From Spirosoma oryzae (GTDB lineage Bacteria; Bacteroidota; Bacteroidia; Cytophagales; Spirosomataceae): a stretch of DNA of 64,000 nt. The notes below the pieces were generated by a model. It had not been told where the DNA came from, ran no database searches, and saw only the letters and a program-made list of their open reading frames with translations. Positions 60,865 to 64,000 of the stretch are shown here, one piece after another. The translations under genes and the position numbers were made by a program. The stretch is from the NCBI RefSeq assembly GCF_003002825.1, contig NZ_PVTE01000021.1, positions 1 through 64,000 of the forward strand. The letters are read 5' to 3'. Every line of letters starts with the position of its first letter. The first letter of the stretch is position 1.

Positions 60865-63528
60865 ATGCTAACACGCTCCTCGTCAACCGCCCGACGACTT
60901 TCCGTAGTCGGCTTCGTTCTCAGTATGCTGGTATTACTGGCTGGTATCGTACAGGCTCAGCCAAAATCACCCCAGCCGGGTCCGACTGACTATCGGCAGT
61001 TTGTTCGTTCCGTGCGCTCGTTTGAGGGGCCCAAGACAATCTGTTACGCCAGCGATCGAAACGAATTTACGCGGGTACTGGCTCCCGAAGCCATTCGAAA
61101 CCGGCTCAACAACCCCAACGCCCGTCAGGCTGCCAAAACGGCGAATTTTCTGGTTAGCTACACCGGCTTCACGGCTGAAGCACAACGGGCGTTTCAGCAG
61201 GCTGTCGATATCTGGGCGACACTGATCGTATCGCCGGTACCTATCCGGATCAAAGCAACCTGGTCATCGCTAAGTCCGGGCGTGCTGGGCTCCGCTGGTC
61301 CATCGACAGTACGCGTCGGTAGTGATGGGGTACAAAAGGCGCTCGGGATCTATCCTATTGCGTTGGCGGAGAAAATCGCCCGTCGCGAATTGAACGAACC
61401 CGACTCGTCGGACATCGACGCCAACTTTAGTCGTAATGTCAACTGGTATTACGGGCTGGATGGTATTACGCCCGCCGGGCAGTACGATCTGGTAACGGTG
61501 GTGCTCCACGAAATCGGGCATGGGCTGGGCTTTATCGGTTACTACGGTACCACCGGTACGACGGCTTCCTACCAGACTCCCTACCCGGCGGTGTTCGACC
61601 ATTTTGTGGAGGATAGCCAGGGCCGGAAACTGGTCGCCAATACCGACGCTTATCCGCTGGGGTCGAATGCGCTGTATCGGCAGCTGACGGGCAATAATCT
61701 GTTCCTCAACGGGCCGGTGATGCAGCGTACGGTTCGGCAGCGGGCCAAACTGTACGCGCCGACGACCTTCAGTAAGGGGTCCAGTATTTATCACCTCGAC
61801 GAGTCGACTTATCCGGCCAAAGACACCAATTCGCTGATGTCGCCACAGGTTGGTGCGGCCGAAGCCATTCACACACCCGGTCCGCTGGTGCTGAATTTTT
61901 TCTCGGATATCGAGTGGAAAACAACGTCGATCCTGCCCACACCGCTTGCTGACAGTGAAGACAGCCGCGACCTGGTTTTTCAGACGCGGGTAATCAGCGA
62001 TACAACGTTGATAGCGGGATCGGTACGACTGTTTTACCGGAAAGGGCCGCCGACAGCTACCGATACCACCTACACCGCCGTTTCACCAACTGCCGTTGCT
62101 GGTGTCGCGGATACGTATGCTTATACCTTGCCGGCGTCGATCGCCCAGGGCGACGTCTGGTACTATTATCAGGCGCAGGACGCATCGGGCCGAACGTTCA
62201 CCAGTCCCGGAAAAACACCCGCAGGCGTTCAACTGGCGTACCGAGTGCAGTCTGGCCCCGACCGGGTACCACCAATCATCCGCTACAATCCCGACAAGAA
62301 CTTCATCATCAACCCAGGCCTGACCGATTCGCTGGTCGTGCGTGCATACATCGCCGACGACCGGGCTGCTGGTGTCGGAAATGCGCAGCTGGAGTACCAG
62401 GTCAATGGAACCGCGCAGCCGTCAGTGACCTTACGCTACACGCAGTTTGTCGCCGGAGGGAGTGTGTATGATAGTGTATATTATGGCCGTGTCGTGTTTC
62501 CGGCTAATCTGCTGAAAGCGGGGGACGTCGTTACATACCGCATTGTGGCGCGTGATTCGGCGCGGGCCCGGAACCAGGTAACTAGTCCGACGACGGGCGT
62601 TTACAGCCTGAGCGTTATCGCTCCGCAAGCGACGGTCGATCAGTATACAACCACGTTTGCCAGCACGACTGTCGCCAGTAATTTCGTGGGGTATCGATTC
62701 GGCATCAGTACGCCGAACGGGTTCTTGGATCCGGCGATTCACTCTGAACACCCGTATCAGAACGGGGCTAACTTTCGCTATGAAACCAACGCTGAATACG
62801 TTCTGCTGTCGCCAATTCGGGTGAAAAGTAATCCTGATAGTGCCAGTATTCGGTTTAACGAGATTGTGCTGGTCGAGCCGGGGGATGCCGGAAGCCGCTT
62901 CGGATCGGCCAACTTCTACGACTACGTCATCGTAGAAGGATCGGTCAACTACGGACGTACGTGGTTTCGACTGCTCGACGGGTACGATTCACGCGATCAG
63001 TCGGACTGGCTAGCGGCTTATAACCGTAGTACGTCGACCGATCAGCTAACCGGCGAGACCAACTCAACTACGGTAGGCTCACCGAACCTGTTCAAACTCC
63101 GGGAGTTTTTTATTCCCACAACAGGCTATGTACGGGGGGGCGATCAGGTCATGATTCGATTCCGGCTGTTTGCCGATCAGTTGTCGCATGGCTGGGGCTG
63201 GGCCATCGATAACCTACAGATTCAGGTACCACCTCCACCACCGGTACTGGCGACCGAACAGGGCCGCGATGGATCGTTCAACCTGTATCCGAACCCGGTC
63301 AGCAACGGATTGGTGCGAATCGACGCCGTCCTGACCAAAGCCGTTCCTGAAGCCAGAGTGACCGTAACGAATGCGACGGGCCGAACGCTTCGGCAGCAGT
63401 CGGTGAACGTAAACGGACTGACAATCAACGAACAACTCGACCTGACAAACCTACCCGCCGGGCTGTATTTTGTTAAGCTGCAGGCTGGAGAAACGACGCT
63501 GACGCAGAAGCTGCTCATTGCGCGATAG
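60865..63528 (+). CDS. Type IX-secreted metalloprotease-like protein
   Basis: 887 residues from the ATG at 60865 (a TTG two codons earlier is rejected). Signal peptide (MLTRSSSTARRLSVVGFVLS, cleaved near VQAQ). Zinc motif TVVLHEIGHGLGFIGYYG: H215, E216, H219, but residue 225, where metzincins have a third His, is Gly. Bacteroidota T9SS type A sorting domain at the C-terminus: NLYPNPVSNG, then GLYFVKLQAGETTLTQKLLI. Between lie beta-sandwich-like regions and a jelly-roll-like segment near 640-790. It needs the T9SS for surface export; gldJ in this window belongs to that machinery. Confidence 0.8.
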   Translation: MLTRSSSTARRLSVVGFVLSMLVLLAGIVQAQPKSPQPGPTDYRQFVRSVRSFEGPKTICYASDRNEFTRVLAPEAIRNRLNNPNARQAAKTANFLVSYTGFTAEAQRAFQQAVDIWATLIVSPVPIRIKATWSSLSPGVLGSAGPSTVRVGSDGVQKALGIYPIALAEKIARRELNEPDSSDIDANFSRNVNWYYGLDGITPAGQYDLVTVVLHEIGHGLGFIGYYGTTGTTASYQTPYPAVFDHFVEDSQGRKLVANTDAYPLGSNALYRQLTGNNLFLNGPVMQRTVRQRAKLYAPTTFSKGSSIYHLDESTYPAKDTNSLMSPQVGAAEAIHTPGPLVLNFFSDIEWKTTSILPTPLADSEDSRDLVFQTRVISDTTLIAGSVRLFYRKGPPTATDTTYTAVSPTAVAGVADTYAYTLPASIAQGDVWYYYQAQDASGRTFTSPGKTPAGVQLAYRVQSGPDRVPPIIRYNPDKNFIINPGLTDSLVVRAYIADDRAAGVGNAQLEYQVNGTAQPSVTLRYTQFVAGGSVYDSVYYGRVVFPANLLKAGDVVTYRIVARDSARARNQVTSPTTGVYSLSVIAPQATVDQYTTTFASTTVASNFVGYRFGISTPNGFLDPAIHSEHPYQNGANFRYETNAEYVLLSPIRVKSNPDSASIRFNEIVLVEPGDAGSRFGSANFYDYVIVEGSVNYGRTWFRLLDGYDSRDQSDWLAAYNRSTSTDQLTGETNSTTVGSPNLFKLREFFIPTTGYVRGGDQVMIRFRLFADQLSHGWGWAIDNLQIQVPPPPPVLATEQGRDGSFNLYPNPVSNGLVRIDAVLTKAVPEARVTVTNATGRTLRQQSVNVNGLTINEQLDLTNLPAGLYFVKLQAGETTLTQKLLIAR

Positions 63529-63547
63529 CCGCTGCCACAGGCGGGCC

Positions 63548-63591
63548 ACGGGGTCTTTACTACCGACGAAAACGGGTGGTAAAGACCCCGT
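63548..63591 (+). terminator. Hairpin terminator after the metalloprotease gene
   Basis: ACGGGGTCTTTAC pairs perfectly with GTAAAGACCCCGT (13 bp, 18-nt loop); a T-rich run (GACTTTTTTA) follows about 10 nt later. It ends the upstream gene before the next coding start at 63619. Confidence 0.65.
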
Positions 63592-63618
63592 TTCGTATAT
63601 TGACTTTTTTATAGCCTA

Positions 63619-64000
63619 ATGCGCCAAAGCGTACTGTTCTTCCTGGTTCTTCTCACGGTCGGTTGTTCACCGGTCAGCCGTATTGCCCGTCTGGTACGGA
63701 CAGACACTCGTTATACCGATCACCTGACTGGGGTTGCCCTGTACGATCCGGTCCGTCGGAAGGCGCTGATTCAGCACAATGCCGATCAACTGTTTACGCC
63801 CGCGTCGAACACCAAGCTGCTGAGTTTTTACGCCGGGCTGTTGTATCTGCCCGATTCGTTACCCGCGCTGCGCTACACGATTCAGAACGATTCGCTGATT
63901 TTCTGGGGAACTGGTAACCCCTTGCTCCTGCACCCCGTCCTGTCCGATACGAGTGTTCTGGCTTTTTTGCGAAATCGACCGGAGACACTCGTTTTCTCCC
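63619..64000 (+). CDS. D-alanyl-D-alanine carboxypeptidase/endopeptidase (PBP4/DacB family), 5' part
   Basis: The open frame runs from an ATG at 63619 to the window edge (127 codons, no stop). A lipoprotein signal MRQSVLFFLVLLTVGC ends in C16. The S13-family active-site SxxK is in FTPASNTKLLSF, preceded by GVALYDPVRRKALIQHNADQ, both typical of PBP4. These are low-molecular-weight penicillin-binding proteins that trim or cleave peptidoglycan cross-links in the periplasm. Partial; the rest of the gene lies to the right. Confidence 0.85.
   Translation, partial: MRQSVLFFLVLLTVGCSPVSRIARLVRTDTRYTDHLTGVALYDPVRRKALIQHNADQLFTPASNTKLLSFYAGLLYLPDSLPALRYTIQNDSLIFWGTGNPLLLHPVLSDTSVLAFLRNRPETLVFS

Overview
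The window looks like chromosomal DNA of a Bacteroidota bacterium, most likely a Cytophagales member close to Spirosoma. The evidence is: a gliding-motility lipoprotein GldJ, a protein with a type IX secretion C-terminal sorting domain, TAnnTTTG-type promoters with almost no Shine-Dalgarno sequences, several ECF sigma/anti-sigma/outer-membrane-protein operons, and moderately GC-rich coding DNA. The genus is an inference from gene content. I see no phage, insertion sequence, integrase or CRISPR array.

Left end (1-8.8 kb): the 5' end of a 16S rRNA gene points out of the window and is served by two near-identical tandem promoters. Then come pruA, thrC and a TPR protein gene. Between the TPR gene and a methyltransferase gene is a ~430-bp intergenic block packed with DnaA boxes, the best candidate for the chromosomal origin (oriC). 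It is followed by mnmG (gidA), a classic origin neighbour, whose leader holds two CACGTG-centred sites, one matching the ParB/parS consensus at 14 of 16 positions. I read 5.4-8.75 kb as a replication/segregation locus.

8.8-30.5 kb is mostly housekeeping: a DUF4175 membrane/coiled-coil protein, comF, gldJ, mfd, a secreted barnase-type RNase with its barstar inhibitor, an MhqE/MhqD-like pair, pdhA, recF, an apiosidase-like glycosidase, a membrane phosphoesterase, a dienelactone hydrolase, small secreted proteins and typA.

30.5-38.2 kb holds a four-gene operon (ECF sigma factor, membrane protein with beta-barrel-like C-terminus, serpin, lipoprotein) and a large propeller/HEAT/cytochrome c protein. 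38.2-47.3 kb is a tryptophan operon in the order trpE-trpG-methyltransferase-trpD-trpC-trpF-vapB-vapC-trpB-[palindrome]-trpA-hisIE. It is interrupted by an AT-richer methyltransferase gene and a VapBC toxin-antitoxin pair, both closely coupled to trp genes. A tRNA-Pro(CGG) and a broken partial copy of it lie just upstream.

48.5-53.1 kb is a second ECF sigma operon (sigma, anti-sigma, DUF4097 protein, two outer-membrane-type proteins). 53.1-58 kb carries a sugar-oxidation group (GH1-like glycosidase, GMC dehydrogenase with its small subunit, SDR) with a palindromic interspersed repeat. The right end has a DUF2141 protein, recQ, a T9SS-exported metalloprotease-like protein and the start of a PBP4-type D,D-carboxypeptidase cut by the window edge.
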